From JANQOH01 sp965201155 (GTDB lineage: Bacteria > Pseudomonadota > Alphaproteobacteria > UBA7887), in contig OZ241752.1 of the NCBI GenBank assembly GCA_965201155.1, positions 620,001-684,000 on the forward strand: a stretch of DNA of 64,000 nt, written 5' to 3'. Below, in pieces: positions 8,883 to 17,816 of the stretch. A program made the translations under genes and the position numbers. Below the pieces are notes generated by a model. That model was not told where the DNA came from. It ran no database searches and worked only from the letters and a program-made list of their open reading frames with translations. Position 1 is the first letter of the stretch; each line of letters starts with the position of its first letter.

Positions 8883-11003
8883 ATGATCTCTCTTGAGGGC
8901 GCCGGCAGCGGCATCGCCGTCATCCGGTGGAGCAGCGATTCTGCGCCTGTCGTGAATGCCGCATGGGTGGCCGCATTCACGGATGTCGTGGAGCAGGCGC
9001 TGGAGGACACCGCGGTCAGCGGTGTCGTGATCGCCGCGCAAGACCGGGATTTCAGCCGCGGAACCGACCTCGCCGAGTGGCTTGAGGTGCGCAGCCCTGC
9101 TGACGCCATGGCCCGCGTGAGGTCCCTTCATGCACTCACGCGGCGCATCGAGACCGGCGGCAAACCTTTCGTCGCGGCGCTCAACGGCGCCGCGCTCGGC
9201 GGCGGCATGGAAATCGCGCTGGCCTGCCACCGCCGTATCGCTGCCGTTACGCCGCGCGCCCGCTTCGGTTTCCCTGACATCCGGTTCGGCATGATGCCGG
9301 CCTTTGGCGGCGCACAGCGGCTGGCGCGCATGATCGGCGCCCGCAACGCCGTGCCGATGCTGTTGGAGGGCCGGACGCTGAATGCGCAGGATGCCCGCGA
9401 TGCCGGCCTGATCGACGAGATCACCGACCCGGACCAGACTCTCGACCGGGCCTGCGCCTGGGCGGCCGCCAACCCGGAACCGCAGCAACCATGGGACGTC
9501 CGCGGATTTGCCGTCCCCGGCGGCGGACCGTGGAGCCGCGCCACCGGCGCCGCGCTGATCGCCGGCAATGCGCTGAGCCATGCCAGGAGCCGCGGCAATT
9601 ACCCTGCGGTGCAGGCGATTCTGTCCAGCGTCTATGAGGGAATCCAGGTCGGCATCGACACCGGCCTCAAGGCCGAGGCGCGCTGGTTCGTGCACACGCT
9701 TACGGCAGGGCCGGTTGCGCGCAACATGATCCGCAGCCTGTTCGTGCATGTGCCGGCGGCGGAGCGGCTGGCCACCCGCCCCCGCGCCGTGCCCAAAGCC
9801 GAATTCACCAGGGTCGGCGTTCTCGGCGCCGGCATGATGGGCGCCGGCATAGCCGGAGCTGCCGCCGCGGCCGGCCTGGAAACCGTGCTGCTGGACCGCA
9901 CCCGGGCGCTGGCCGAGCAGGGCAAGGCGCGCATCGACACCGCTCTGTCGCGCCGCGCCGGACGCCGCGGCCAGGGCAAGCAGGACAACACCGCCATCTT
10001 GTCCCGCATCACCCCCGCCGACGATTACGCCCACCTTGCCGGCTGCGACCTGGTAATCGAAGCCGTGTTCGAACAGCGCGCGATCAAGGCCGAAGTGACG
10101 GCAAAAGCGGAAGCCGTACTACCCGACAACGCCGTATTCGCATCCAACACCTCGACCCTCCCCATCAGCGGTCTCGCTGAAGCCAGCGCCCGCCCCGCCA
10201 ACTTCATCGGCCTGCATTTCTTCTCACCGGTGGAGCGCATGCCGTTGGTGGAGATCATTCGCGGGCGCCTGACATCCGACGCGACATTGGCGTGCGCCAT
10301 GGATTTCGTGCGCCGCATTCGCAAGACGCCTATCACCGTCAATGACAGCCGCGGCTTCTACACCAGCCGTGTCTTCAGCACCTATGTGCGGGAAGGCTTC
10401 GCGATGCTCGCCGAGGGCGTGACCCCCGCCTTGATCGAAAATGCCGGGAAACTCGCCGGTATGCCGGTCGGCCCGCTCGCGGTGGCCGATGAAGTCTCGC
10501 TTGGCCTGATGCGCCAGGTCGCAGTGCAGACCAGGGCCGACCTTGGCGACGGCTACCGGACGCCGCCCGGAGAGCAGGTGTTGGAAAGAATGGTCAGTGA
10601 ACTGGGCCGCGCCGGACGCAAGGCCGGCAAGGGGTTTTACAACTACCCGGAAGGCAGCTCCAAGCGCCTCTGGCCGGGACTGTCCGAAGCATTCCCCCGC
10701 GCCGCCGACCAGCCGAGCGCGGCGGCGCTGCGCGAAAGGCTGCTTTATGTGCAGGCGCTGGAGGCTGCACGCTGTCTTGAGGAAGATGTCCTGACCAGCG
10801 CTGCCGACGGCGATATCGGCTCACTGCTCGGCTGGGGTTTTCCAGCCTGGACGGGCGGCGCCCTGTCCCTGATCGACACGGTGGGAGCAGACACTTTCGT
10901 CGCCGCCTGCGACCGCCTGGCGCAGGAACTGGGAGTGCGTTTCGCACCGCCGCAATTGCTTCGCGGCATGGCGGCGCAAGGCACATGCTTCCACGATCTC
11001 TGA
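8883..11003 (+). CDS. FadB-like enoyl-CoA hydratase / 3-hydroxyacyl-CoA dehydrogenase
   Basis: This 706-residue fusion performs the two middle steps of beta-oxidation. Residues 1-190 are a crotonase domain (NGAALGGGMEIALAC, Glu110). Residues about 295-480 are the NAD domain (GVLGAGMMGAGIAGAAA, then LHFFSPVERMPLVEI with catalytic His). The rest is the two-part dehydrogenase C-terminal domain. The second hydratase acid, normally Glu in a PEV-type motif, is Asp132 here (FGFPDIRFG). It starts at ATG 8883, 19 bp after thiolase, so it is very likely co-transcribed as the thiolase partner. Confidence 0.92.
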   Translation: MISLEGAGSGIAVIRWSSDSAPVVNAAWVAAFTDVVEQALEDTAVSGVVIAAQDRDFSRGTDLAEWLEVRSPADAMARVRSLHALTRRIETGGKPFVAALNGAALGGGMEIALACHRRIAAVTPRARFGFPDIRFGMMPAFGGAQRLARMIGARNAVPMLLEGRTLNAQDARDAGLIDEITDPDQTLDRACAWAAANPEPQQPWDVRGFAVPGGGPWSRATGAALIAGNALSHARSRGNYPAVQAILSSVYEGIQVGIDTGLKAEARWFVHTLTAGPVARNMIRSLFVHVPAAERLATRPRAVPKAEFTRVGVLGAGMMGAGIAGAAAAAGLETVLLDRTRALAEQGKARIDTALSRRAGRRGQGKQDNTAILSRITPADDYAHLAGCDLVIEAVFEQRAIKAEVTAKAEAVLPDNAVFASNTSTLPISGLAEASARPANFIGLHFFSPVERMPLVEIIRGRLTSDATLACAMDFVRRIRKTPITVNDSRGFYTSRVFSTYVREGFAMLAEGVTPALIENAGKLAGMPVGPLAVADEVSLGLMRQVAVQTRADLGDGYRTPPGEQVLERMVSELGRAGRKAGKGFYNYPEGSSKRLWPGLSEAFPRAADQPSAAALRERLLYVQALEAARCLEEDVLTSAADGDIGSLLGWGFPAWTGGALSLIDTVGADTFVAACDRLAQELGVRFAPPQLLRGMAAQGTCFHDL

Positions 11004-11078
11004 CGCCACCATCCCCGCTTTCGCCCACCGCCTGATCTCGACTCTACTCCTCATACGGTAGGTAAGAACATGATGATA

Positions 11079-11101
11079 AATTCCTACTGAATAAGGAAAT
11101 T
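11079..11101. promoter_or_regulatory. AT-rich inverted repeat upstream of the acyl-CoA ligase gene
   Basis: The 130-bp gap between the FadB-like and ligase genes holds an unusually AT-rich patch. It contains an imperfect inverted repeat: AAATTCCT, then 8 bp, then AGGAAATT, with 7 of 8 pairs matching. This is the sort of dyad a TetR/FadR-type repressor of fatty-acid genes might bind. The regulator is unknown and no clear core promoter was identified. Confidence 0.35.
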
Positions 11102-11133
11102 CTCGTGATAAAAGGAAAACCGGCGGGAGAGCG

Positions 11134-12810
11134 ATGAGCGCGCCATCTTCCGCTGAACCTTCATCGCCGCGCACCACGGCGCTGGCGGGTCTCGAGCGCC
11201 GCGCAGCCAACCATGTGCCGTTATCGCCGCTCAGTTTCCTCGACCGCGCCGCTGCCGTCTGGCCGCAGCGAACCGCCGTCATCCATGGCCCCCTGCGGCG
11301 CAGCTACGCGGAATTTACCGCACGCTGCCGGCGTCTCGCATCGGCGCTGGCCGCTCGGGGAATCCGCCCCGGCGATACCGTGGCCGCCCTGCTTCCCAAC
11401 ACGCCGGAAATGCTCGAATGCCACTTCGCCGTTCCCATGGCCGGCGCGGTACTCAACGCCATCAACACCCGCCTCGACGCGCCCGCCATTCGCTTCATCC
11501 TCGAACATGGCGAAGCGCGCGCGCTGATTGTCGACCGCGCCTTCCCCGCCGCCGCCGAGGCGCTGCGCGGCCTTGATGGCGCGTTATCGGTGATCGAGGT
11601 CGAGGACCCGGCGGAACCCGGCGCTCCGCTTGGCGGCATCCCTTATGAGGACTTTCTTGCCTCCGGTTCTGACAGCTTCTCGCCGCGCCGCCCCGCTGAC
11701 GAGTGGGACGCCATTGCGCTGAATTACACATCGGGCACCACCGGCAATCCCAAGGGCGTCGTCTATCATCATCGCGGCGCCTATCTGAACGCACTGTCCA
11801 ATGCACTGGCGACCGGGCTCGGGCCGCACACCGTTTATCTCTGGACGCTGCCGATGTTTCACTGCAATGGCTGGACCTTTCCCTGGGCGGTCACTGCCGT
11901 CGGCGGCGCCCATGTCTGCTTGCGCCGGGTGGAACCGGAAGCAGTTTTCGCCGCGGTCGCGGAGGAGAAGGTCACCACTTTCTGCGCCGCCCCGGTCATC
12001 CTGAACATGCTGCTGCACGCACCCCGTGCAGGTTCAGACATACAGTCCCGTTTCGCCCATCGCTGCGATGTTTTCACCGGCGGCGCTGCGCCGCCCAGCG
12101 CAGTCATCGAAGGCATGGAACAGCTCGGCTTCACCGTCACCCAGCTATACGGCCTCACCGAATGCTATGGACCGTCCCTCGCGGCCGTCCCCCGCGATGA
12201 ATGGACGGCGCTGCCCTTGTCGGAGCGCGCCCGGCTGATGGCGCGCCAGGGCTTCGCCATGCCGCTGGTGGAGGAAGCCTTTGTGGGTGACCCCGAATCC
12301 GGCGCGCCTGTCCCCCGCGACGGCGCCATCGTCGGCGAGGTGTTGTTGCGCGGCAATACCCTCATGAAGGGCTATCTGAAGAATCCGCGCGCAACCGAAG
12401 AGGCGTTTCGCGGCGGATGCTTCCACACCGGCGATCTCGCCGTCCAGCATCATGACGGCGCAATCGAGGTGGTGGACCGCTCCAAGGACATCATCAATTC
12501 CGGCGGCGAGAACATATCATCGCTGGAAGTGGAGGAAGTCCTCTACCGCCATCCTGCTGTGAGGGAAGCAGCGGTTGTAGCGCGCCCCGACCCTACCTGG
12601 GGCGAAACCCCGTGCGCCTTCATCGACCTGCGCGAGGACGCGGAGGAAAATACGACCGAAGCCGCGATTGTCGCTTTCTGCCGCGCCAATATGGCGCATT
12701 TCAAGGTGCCGAAGCGTGTGATTTTCGGCCCGCTGCCCAAGACCGCCACCGGCAAGATACAGAAATTCACCCTGCGCGAGCGCGCCCGCCAGGAATCCGC
12801 TCAGCAATGA
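11134..12810 (+). CDS. Acyl-CoA synthetase (AMP-forming, fatty-acid/MMPA-CoA ligase type)
   Basis: This ANL-family ligase activates a carboxylic acid with ATP and CoA. Its 558 residues include the P-loop YTSGTTGNPKGVVYHHRG (about 190-208), MFHCNGWTFPW, LYGLTECYGP, the GDLA hinge region, DRSKDIINSGGENIS and the C-terminal catalytic Lys in PKTATGKIQK. The FHCNGW and VVYHHRG wording resembles the medium-chain/methylmercaptopropionate (DmdB-like) group, so a medium-chain or sulfur-acid substrate is possible. GGGAG precedes the ATG. Its stop overlaps the convergent pentapeptide gene by 10 bp. Confidence 0.9.
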   Translation: MSAPSSAEPSSPRTTALAGLERRAANHVPLSPLSFLDRAAAVWPQRTAVIHGPLRRSYAEFTARCRRLASALAARGIRPGDTVAALLPNTPEMLECHFAVPMAGAVLNAINTRLDAPAIRFILEHGEARALIVDRAFPAAAEALRGLDGALSVIEVEDPAEPGAPLGGIPYEDFLASGSDSFSPRRPADEWDAIALNYTSGTTGNPKGVVYHHRGAYLNALSNALATGLGPHTVYLWTLPMFHCNGWTFPWAVTAVGGAHVCLRRVEPEAVFAAVAEEKVTTFCAAPVILNMLLHAPRAGSDIQSRFAHRCDVFTGGAAPPSAVIEGMEQLGFTVTQLYGLTECYGPSLAAVPRDEWTALPLSERARLMARQGFAMPLVEEAFVGDPESGAPVPRDGAIVGEVLLRGNTLMKGYLKNPRATEEAFRGGCFHTGDLAVQHHDGAIEVVDRSKDIINSGGENISSLEVEEVLYRHPAVREAAVVARPDPTWGETPCAFIDLREDAEENTTEAAIVAFCRANMAHFKVPKRVIFGPLPKTATGKIQKFTLRERARQESAQQ

Positions 12811-13187
12811 CGATTGTCGGCGGTCCCGTCGGGCATCAGCGTGCCGCAGCGGCGTGTGCTGACCATACGCGCCTCGCTCAGCGACGCGCCGGTAAGGTCG
12901 GCGCCGGTAAGGTCGGCGCGGGTGAAATCCGTTCGATCGAGCGCCGCGCCGCGCAGCACCGTCCCCCGCAGCCGTGCGCCATAGAAATATGCGCCCGTGA
13001 AATCCCCGCCCGAAAGGTCCAGACCCGACAGATTGGCATACGAAAAATTGCACGCCGCACAATCCACCGTCTTCCCCGCCTCCAGGGCCGCCGCGACACG
13101 CGCCATGTCTTCCTCGGAAAACGCCCCCGCAGGGTCCGGCGCCGCCATGACGGCAATCAGCATGAGAATCGTGGTAAGGCGCAGCAT
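12801..13187 (-). CDS. Exported pentapeptide-repeat protein
   Basis: The 128-residue product starts at ATG 13185-13187 behind GGAG. A cleavable Sec signal (about 22 residues, ending PAGA) is followed by a short linker and a Cys pair (VDCAAC). About eight pentapeptide units of the A(D/N)LxG type follow (YANLSG, LDLSG, ADLTG, ADLTG, ASLSE), forming a right-handed beta helix. The repeats are nearly identical at DNA level around 12890-12930. A C-terminal tail has two more Cys. Its function is unknown; periplasmic location is inferred. It is convergent with the ligase gene. Confidence 0.8.
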   Translation of the reverse strand: MLRLTTILMLIAVMAAPDPAGAFSEEDMARVAAALEAGKTVDCAACNFSYANLSGLDLSGGDFTGAYFYGARLRGTVLRGAALDRTDFTRADLTGADLTGASLSEARMVSTRRCGTLMPDGTADNRHC

Positions 13188-13425
13188 GGGGTGGCTCCGT
13201 TGGTTGGCGGCAACAATGGGATTGCCCGCAGCGTGGTAGCGCGGACTCCCGGCATGTTGCAAGCCGGGCACAGGCCGTCCCGTCCCGCCCCTCGCCTTCG
13301 CGGCAATCGAACCCGTGGGCGAAGGTGCAGGACTCGCCTTTCATGTTGAATCGCGCCATGACCTTGGGATATGGTCACGCCGCCTCGAAACAGGGGCGGC
13401 AGCCTCGCACTGGTGGGAGTCGCGT

Positions 13426-14214
13426 GTGACGTCTCAGACCTTCAGTCTCTGGCGCGTGTTCGGTATTGAGCGCCATCATCAGCTTCTGCTCAAATGGATG
13501 GTGCTCACCGCTGTGGCGGTGTTCGCGTTTTTCGTCGCCGCGTCGTTCGGCCTTGTCGAACAGGTATTTCGCGTTGACCGCACCTACATCTCGCTGGCGA
13601 TCACGCTTCTTTTCCTGGTCACCAGCCTGCACTGCATGGTGCGCATCCTCTACATTTCCCGGGAACTCAACCGCACCGGCGCCTGCGGCAAGCAGATTGC
13701 GGCGGAACCCAACGCCATAGCGCTGGACGGTGCGGTGGTAAACGGTGGCGGTAAACCCCTGCCCGGCGGGCTGCTCAGTCAGCATGTCCACGACCTGATC
13801 GTGAAGGCGCGCCTCAAGCCTGAGCGAATCGACCAGACCCTGCTGCTCAAGGCGTTCGAGGAAAAGCTGTTCAACGCCCAGGCCATAGGCTTCTTCATCT
13901 CGGAAACCATGCTCCGGCTCGGCCTGCTCGGCACCGTCATCGGCTTCATTTTCATGCTGGCGCCCTTGACCAACGTGCAGGCCATCGATGTCGGGCAGAT
14001 GCGCGAGATTCTCGCATCCATGTCCGACGGCATGGCCGTGGCGCTCTACACTACCCTCTGCGGGCTGATCGGCGGCATCCTGCTCAAGCTCGAATACTAC
14101 TTCCTGCAGGGCGGAACCGAGGAACTGGTCGCCATGGTCACGGAAATCACGGAAGTCTACGTGGTCCCCGTGCTCGAGGAAGGATTGCCGGAGACGGCCC
14201 GTGCTGCGCAGTAG
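13426..14214 (+). CDS. MotA/TolQ/ExbB-type proton channel protein
   Basis: I start this 262-residue protein at GTG 13426 after TGGGAG. It has two N-terminal helices (about 22-47 and 55-78), a cytoplasmic section and two C-terminal helices. LGLLGTVIGFIFML (about 163-176) and VALYTTLCGLIGGI (about 205-218) match the two signature helices of TolQ/ExbB/MotA subunits. It would form the pentameric, PMF-driven stator core in the inner membrane. It is the first gene of three tightly linked genes; the next starts inside its last 14 bases. It is too short to be ZorA, and no TonB or flagellar genes lie nearby. Confidence 0.82.
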   Translation: MTSQTFSLWRVFGIERHHQLLLKWMVLTAVAVFAFFVAASFGLVEQVFRVDRTYISLAITLLFLVTSLHCMVRILYISRELNRTGACGKQIAAEPNAIALDGAVVNGGGKPLPGGLLSQHVHDLIVKARLKPERIDQTLLLKAFEEKLFNAQAIGFFISETMLRLGLLGTVIGFIFMLAPLTNVQAIDVGQMREILASMSDGMAVALYTTLCGLIGGILLKLEYYFLQGGTEELVAMVTEITEVYVVPVLEEGLPETARAAQ

Positions 14215-14827
14215 CCGCCGCACCGATCAGGCCGAAGCATTTACGGACCTGCTGTTCAACGCGCTGCTCGGCTTCACCTTCATGTTCGCGGTCGCGGTCA
14301 TCTTCATGAATCCGATCGCAAAGACCGGCGCCATCGAGACAAAGGCCGAATATCTGATCACCGTCACATGGCCCGACGGCAACCCCTCCGACGTCGATAC
14401 ATGGACGCAGGACCCCGCGGGAAATCTCGCTTGGTACGCCGCCAAGGAAGCCGGGCTGATGCATCTCGACCGTGATGACACCGGCACCACGCGCGACGTG
14501 ATCACGGTCAACGGACGAACGATCGAAAACCCGCTCAATCAGGAGATCGTTTCGATTCGCGGTATCGTCCCCGGCGAATTTACCGTCAATGTGAAGATGT
14601 ACGCCTACGACCCCGGCGAACTGGCGCGCTCCCCCGGGGAAACGCCGCCCATTCCGATTACCGTGAAGGTCGAAAAGGTGAATCCCTCCGTGCGGGTCGT
14701 GTTCTACGACACGGTGGAACTGCGCGGCCAGGGCGACGAAATAACCGCCGTGCGCTTCACCATCATGCCCAACGGCGACGTAACCGATGTGAACCAGTTG
14801 CCCAGGAAACTGTTTGGAGAACAATAG
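14201..14827 (+). CDS. Single-helix membrane protein, ExbD/MotB-like N-terminus plus beta-rich exported domain
   Basis: The GTG start at 14201 overlaps the channel gene by 14 bp. The 208-residue product has one N-terminal helix led by an acidic residue (FTDLLFNALLGF, Asp16), the layout of ExbD/TolR/MotB, whose Asp carries protons. The remainder (about 45-208) is predicted periplasmic and beta-rich, with DVDTWTQDPAGN and MHLDRDDTG resembling DUF2135/YfaP-like domains. It has no OmpA peptidoglycan-binding motif. It is the probable second subunit of the motor-like complex. This is assigned from topology and context, not from a recognised family. Confidence 0.7.
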   Translation: MLRSSRRTDQAEAFTDLLFNALLGFTFMFAVAVIFMNPIAKTGAIETKAEYLITVTWPDGNPSDVDTWTQDPAGNLAWYAAKEAGLMHLDRDDTGTTRDVITVNGRTIENPLNQEIVSIRGIVPGEFTVNVKMYAYDPGELARSPGETPPIPITVKVEKVNPSVRVVFYDTVELRGQGDEITAVRFTIMPNGDVTDVNQLPRKLFGEQ

Positions 14828-15418
14828 ATGCCGGCCGATCAGAACCTGTTGCTGCTGGGACAATATGAACTGGTCGCAGCCTATGTGGTCGTGGCCGTCC
14901 TGCTGCTCAGCATAGCCATATGGAACCGGCTGCACTGGTGGATCCGGGCCGGCGGCATCATCATCACCGCCGCTTTCTTTTTCATCACTTTCGACTCCGT
15001 CAGGAACATCCTCGGATGGCCGACATACGACCCCCTGCCCGACCGCTTCGAAATCCTCTTCGCGCGCATCCAGGAGCCTGATGAGGTCATGCGCATCGAG
15101 GGCGCAATCTATGTGTGGGCCATGACCCTGCCCGGCGAAGGCGGCATTGACGAACGCGACATCTACAAACCCGGCATGTTGGACACGCGCGTGGGCCAGG
15201 ACCAGATGCCCCGCGCCTACCGCCTCCCCTATACGCGCTTCGCCCATGAACAGGTCAATGAGGCGCTCATCAAGATTCAGGAAGGCGTGCGCCAGATCGG
15301 CGTCACCGACCGCAAACCGCGCAAGCCGGGCGAACACGCACCGCACTCGCGATACAGTTTCTATGACCGCCCGGATCCGATCCTGCCGCCGAAGGACCCC
15401 GATCCCCGCGTCCAGTAG
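14828..15418 (+). CDS. Unknown two-helix membrane protein, third gene of the channel operon
   Basis: The ATG follows the previous stop directly, with GGAG at 14815. The 196-residue product has two N-terminal helices (about 8-32 and 37-55). A soluble domain then contains WPTYDPLPDRFEILFARIQEP and VWAMTLPG, ending in a proline/aspartate-rich tail. I do not recognise the family. Immediate adjacency suggests that it works with the MotA/ExbB-type channel and the single-helix protein, perhaps as a regulator or third subunit. Confidence 0.65.
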   Translation: MPADQNLLLLGQYELVAAYVVVAVLLLSIAIWNRLHWWIRAGGIIITAAFFFITFDSVRNILGWPTYDPLPDRFEILFARIQEPDEVMRIEGAIYVWAMTLPGEGGIDERDIYKPGMLDTRVGQDQMPRAYRLPYTRFAHEQVNEALIKIQEGVRQIGVTDRKPRKPGEHAPHSRYSFYDRPDPILPPKDPDPRVQ

Positions 15419-15458
15419 ACCCGCTCCCGAAGCGCATATGTCCCGCTCGCGGTGCGCG

Positions 15459-15487
15459 TTGACAGCGCCAACCGTCCGCGCCAACAT
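15459..15487 (+). promoter_or_regulatory. Candidate sigma70 promoter for the DAHP synthase gene
   Basis: TTGACA at 15459-15464, a 17-bp spacer and CAACAT at 15482-15487 lie in the 238-bp gap before the DAHP synthase gene. The -35 box is perfect and the -10 box is weak. The predicted start near 15494 leaves a leader of about 160 bases. There is no aromatic-rich leader peptide. Confidence 0.4.
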
Positions 15488-15656
15488 GCCCGGCGCCGCC
15501 GGCATACGCAAGGACAGGCCCGCCATGGACACAGCACGCCATTCGCCCCCGCACGGCGCAGACGGCGCCGCATACGCCGCCCGCTGACCCTCCGGCCCGC
15601 GCCTTGGCCGGGTCTTGAGGCTTGTGTATGCAGCGCTTTCATTACAGGAGAACATG

Positions 15657-17033
15657 ATGGAAGAACGGTGGTCGCCCGCCGACTGGCGCGGTTTGCCGAT
15701 CAAGCAACAACCGGTATATGCCGACGAAGACGCGAAAACCGCTGTCGAAGCACGCCTGCGTACCTCCCCGCCGCTGGTCTTCGCGGGCGAAGCGCGCGCG
15801 CTGAAAGCACGGCTGGCCGATGTGGCGCAAGGCCGCGCCTTCCTCCTCCAGGGCGGTGACTGCGCCGAAGCCTTCGCCGAATTTCACCCCGACCATATCC
15901 GCGACACCTTCCGCGTATTGCTGCAAATGGCAGTCGTTCTCAGCCACGGCGCCGCCATGCCGGTCATCAAGGTCGGGCGCCTTGCCGGGCAGTTTGCCAA
16001 ACCCCGCTCCGCCCCCACTGAAGTGCAGGACGGCATCGAACTGCCCAGCTATCGCGGTGACATCATCAACGGCATAGCGTTCGACGCTGCAGCGCGCGAA
16101 CCCGACCCCGAACGCATGTATCAGGCCTATGCGCAGGCCGCCTCTACCCTCAACCTGCTGCGCGCGCTGTCGCAGGGCGGCTATGCTGATCTGCACGAGG
16201 TGCACCGCTGGAATCTCGGCTTCGTTCAGGGCAGCGCCCAGGCGGAACGCTACCGGGATCTCGCCGACCGCATCAGCGAAACCCTGGCATTCATGGCCGC
16301 TTGCGGCTTTGACGCCAATGTGCCGCAAATCCGCCAGACGGAGTTTTTCACCTCCCATGAGGCGCTGCTGCTCGGCTATGAGGAAGCACTGACCAGGATC
16401 GACAGCACCACCGGCGACTGGTACGACTGCTCGGCGCATATGTTGTGGATCGGCGACCGCACGCGCGACCCTGACGACGCCCATGTCGCCTTCCTGCGCG
16501 GCGTCAGGAACCCGGTCGGCGTCAAGGTCGGCCCCAGCCTCGATGCGGACGGGCTGATGCGCCTGATCGACCTTCTGAACCCGGAGGACGAACCGGGGCG
16601 CCTGACGCTGATCGCCCGCATGGGGTCCGACAGGGTGGCCGGGCTACTGCCGCCCCTGGTACGCCGTGTCGCCCGTGAGGGACGCAGCGTCGTCTGGTCC
16701 TGCGATCCCATGCACGGCAATACCATCAAATCCTCGAACGGCTACAAGACCCGTCCGTTCGACCGCATTCTCAAGGAAGTGCGTGACTTCTTCGCCATTC
16801 ACGAAGCCGAAGGCCGCCGCGCCGGCGGCGTGCATTTCGAAATGACGGGGCGCGATGTCACCGAATGCCTCGGCGGCGCGCAGGCCATCACCGAAGACAG
16901 CCTTTCGGACCGCTACCATACCCATTGCGATCCGCGTCTGAACGCCTCCCAAAGCCTCGAACTCGCGTTTCTCATCGCCGAGGAACTGAAGGGGCGGCGC
17001 CCGTCGCTGGCACGCAGCGCCGTCGCGGGCTAG
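15657..17033 (+). CDS. 3-deoxy-7-phosphoheptulonate synthase, class II
   Basis: This enzyme condenses PEP and erythrose-4-phosphate, the first step of the shikimate pathway. The 458-residue product is of the plant/actinobacterial (class II) type: LQGGDCAEAF (metal Cys), VIKVGRLAGQFAKPRS, GVKVGPS, WSCDPMHGNT, THCDPRLN. The start could be ATG 15654 or 15657; AGGAG at 15646-15650 spaces better to 15657. It is followed after 3 bp by an SDR gene. Chorismate synthase lies elsewhere in the window (48020). Confidence 0.94.
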   Translation: MEERWSPADWRGLPIKQQPVYADEDAKTAVEARLRTSPPLVFAGEARALKARLADVAQGRAFLLQGGDCAEAFAEFHPDHIRDTFRVLLQMAVVLSHGAAMPVIKVGRLAGQFAKPRSAPTEVQDGIELPSYRGDIINGIAFDAAAREPDPERMYQAYAQAASTLNLLRALSQGGYADLHEVHRWNLGFVQGSAQAERYRDLADRISETLAFMAACGFDANVPQIRQTEFFTSHEALLLGYEEALTRIDSTTGDWYDCSAHMLWIGDRTRDPDDAHVAFLRGVRNPVGVKVGPSLDADGLMRLIDLLNPEDEPGRLTLIARMGSDRVAGLLPPLVRRVAREGRSVVWSCDPMHGNTIKSSNGYKTRPFDRILKEVRDFFAIHEAEGRRAGGVHFEMTGRDVTECLGGAQAITEDSLSDRYHTHCDPRLNASQSLELAFLIAEELKGRRPSLARSAVAG

Positions 17034-17036
17034 GCC

Positions 17037-17816
17037 ATGGACCTGGGGATTGCGGGGTGCAGGGCCATCGTCTGCGCCTCCAGCCGCGGCCTCGGGCGCG
17101 GCTGCGCGCTGGCCTTGGCGCGTGAAGGCGTCCATATCGTCATCAATGGCCGCGACGCGGCGCGCGCGCAGCAGACAGCGGAGGAAATCCGCGCCGAAAC
17201 CGACGTCGATGTATCGGTCGTCGCCGTCGACCTCGACCGGCCGGAAGGCCGCGAACAGCTTCTCGCCGCCTGCCCGCAGCCGGATATCCTGGTCAACAAT
17301 AATGGCGGGCCGCCGCCGGGCAGCTTTCGCGACTGGCAGCGCGCTGAATGGGAGAGCGGCCTCACCGCCAATCTCCTGACCCCTGCGGAACTCATCAAGG
17401 CCGTTGTCGATGGCATGGCGGAGCGCGGGTTCGGCCGTATCGTGAACATCACCTCCGTGGCGGTGCGTATGCCGTACCCCGGCCTCGCCCTCTCCAGCGC
17501 CGCCCGCTCCGGGTTGACTGCGTTCACCGCGTCCGTGTCGCGCGAAGTCGCGCCCTACAACGTCGCGATCAACAATCTCCAGCCGGGGTTGTTCGATACT
17601 GACCGCCTGAGCGGCGGACAGGCCGCCGCCGCTCAGGCCGGCGGCCGTTCGGTCGCCGAAATCCGCACCGAACAAATGGCCCGCATCCCGGCCCGGCGGT
17701 TCGGCGATCCGGAGGAATTCGGACGCGCCTGTGCATTCCTGTGCAGCGCCCACGCCGGCTATATCACCGGGCAGTCGCTCTTGCTGGATGGCGGGTTCTT
17801 TCCGGGCTCGTTCTGA
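17037..17816 (+). CDS. Divergent SDR-family protein lacking the Tyr-Lys pair
   Basis: The 259-residue Rossmann protein has a recognisable nucleotide loop (ASSRGLGRG, about 15-23), NNNGGPPPG and the C-terminal DGGFF. The catalytic Ser is kept (ITSVAV). Where Tyr-x3-Lys should be, 13 residues after that Ser, the sequence has Ser and Arg (ALSSAARSGL). A known FabG-like subgroup also lacks the canonical tetrad, so this may be a lineage feature. Oxidoreductase activity cannot be assumed. The stop shares a base with the ATG of the nicotinate phosphoribosyltransferase gene, implying coupling. Confidence 0.85.
   Translation: MDLGIAGCRAIVCASSRGLGRGCALALAREGVHIVINGRDAARAQQTAEEIRAETDVDVSVVAVDLDRPEGREQLLAACPQPDILVNNNGGPPPGSFRDWQRAEWESGLTANLLTPAELIKAVVDGMAERGFGRIVNITSVAVRMPYPGLALSSAARSGLTAFTASVSREVAPYNVAINNLQPGLFDTDRLSGGQAAAAQAGGRSVAEIRTEQMARIPARRFGDPEEFGRACAFLCSAHAGYITGQSLLLDGGFFPGSF

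Noticed and set aside
12612..13349. A 245-codon plus-strand frame across the pentapeptide gene
   Set aside because: It is antisense of repetitive pentapeptide codons and overlaps the end of the ligase gene; the minus strand has a signal peptide and ribosome site.
13426..15418. Zorya defence system
   Set aside because: The channel protein is only 262 residues, with no long ZorA tail, the partner lacks a peptidoglycan-binding domain, and no ZorC/D/E homologue is adjacent.
15523..15585. A 20-codon leader-peptide-like ORF before the DAHP synthase gene
   Set aside because: It has only one aromatic residue and no clear paired attenuator structures, so it is not supported as a leader peptide.
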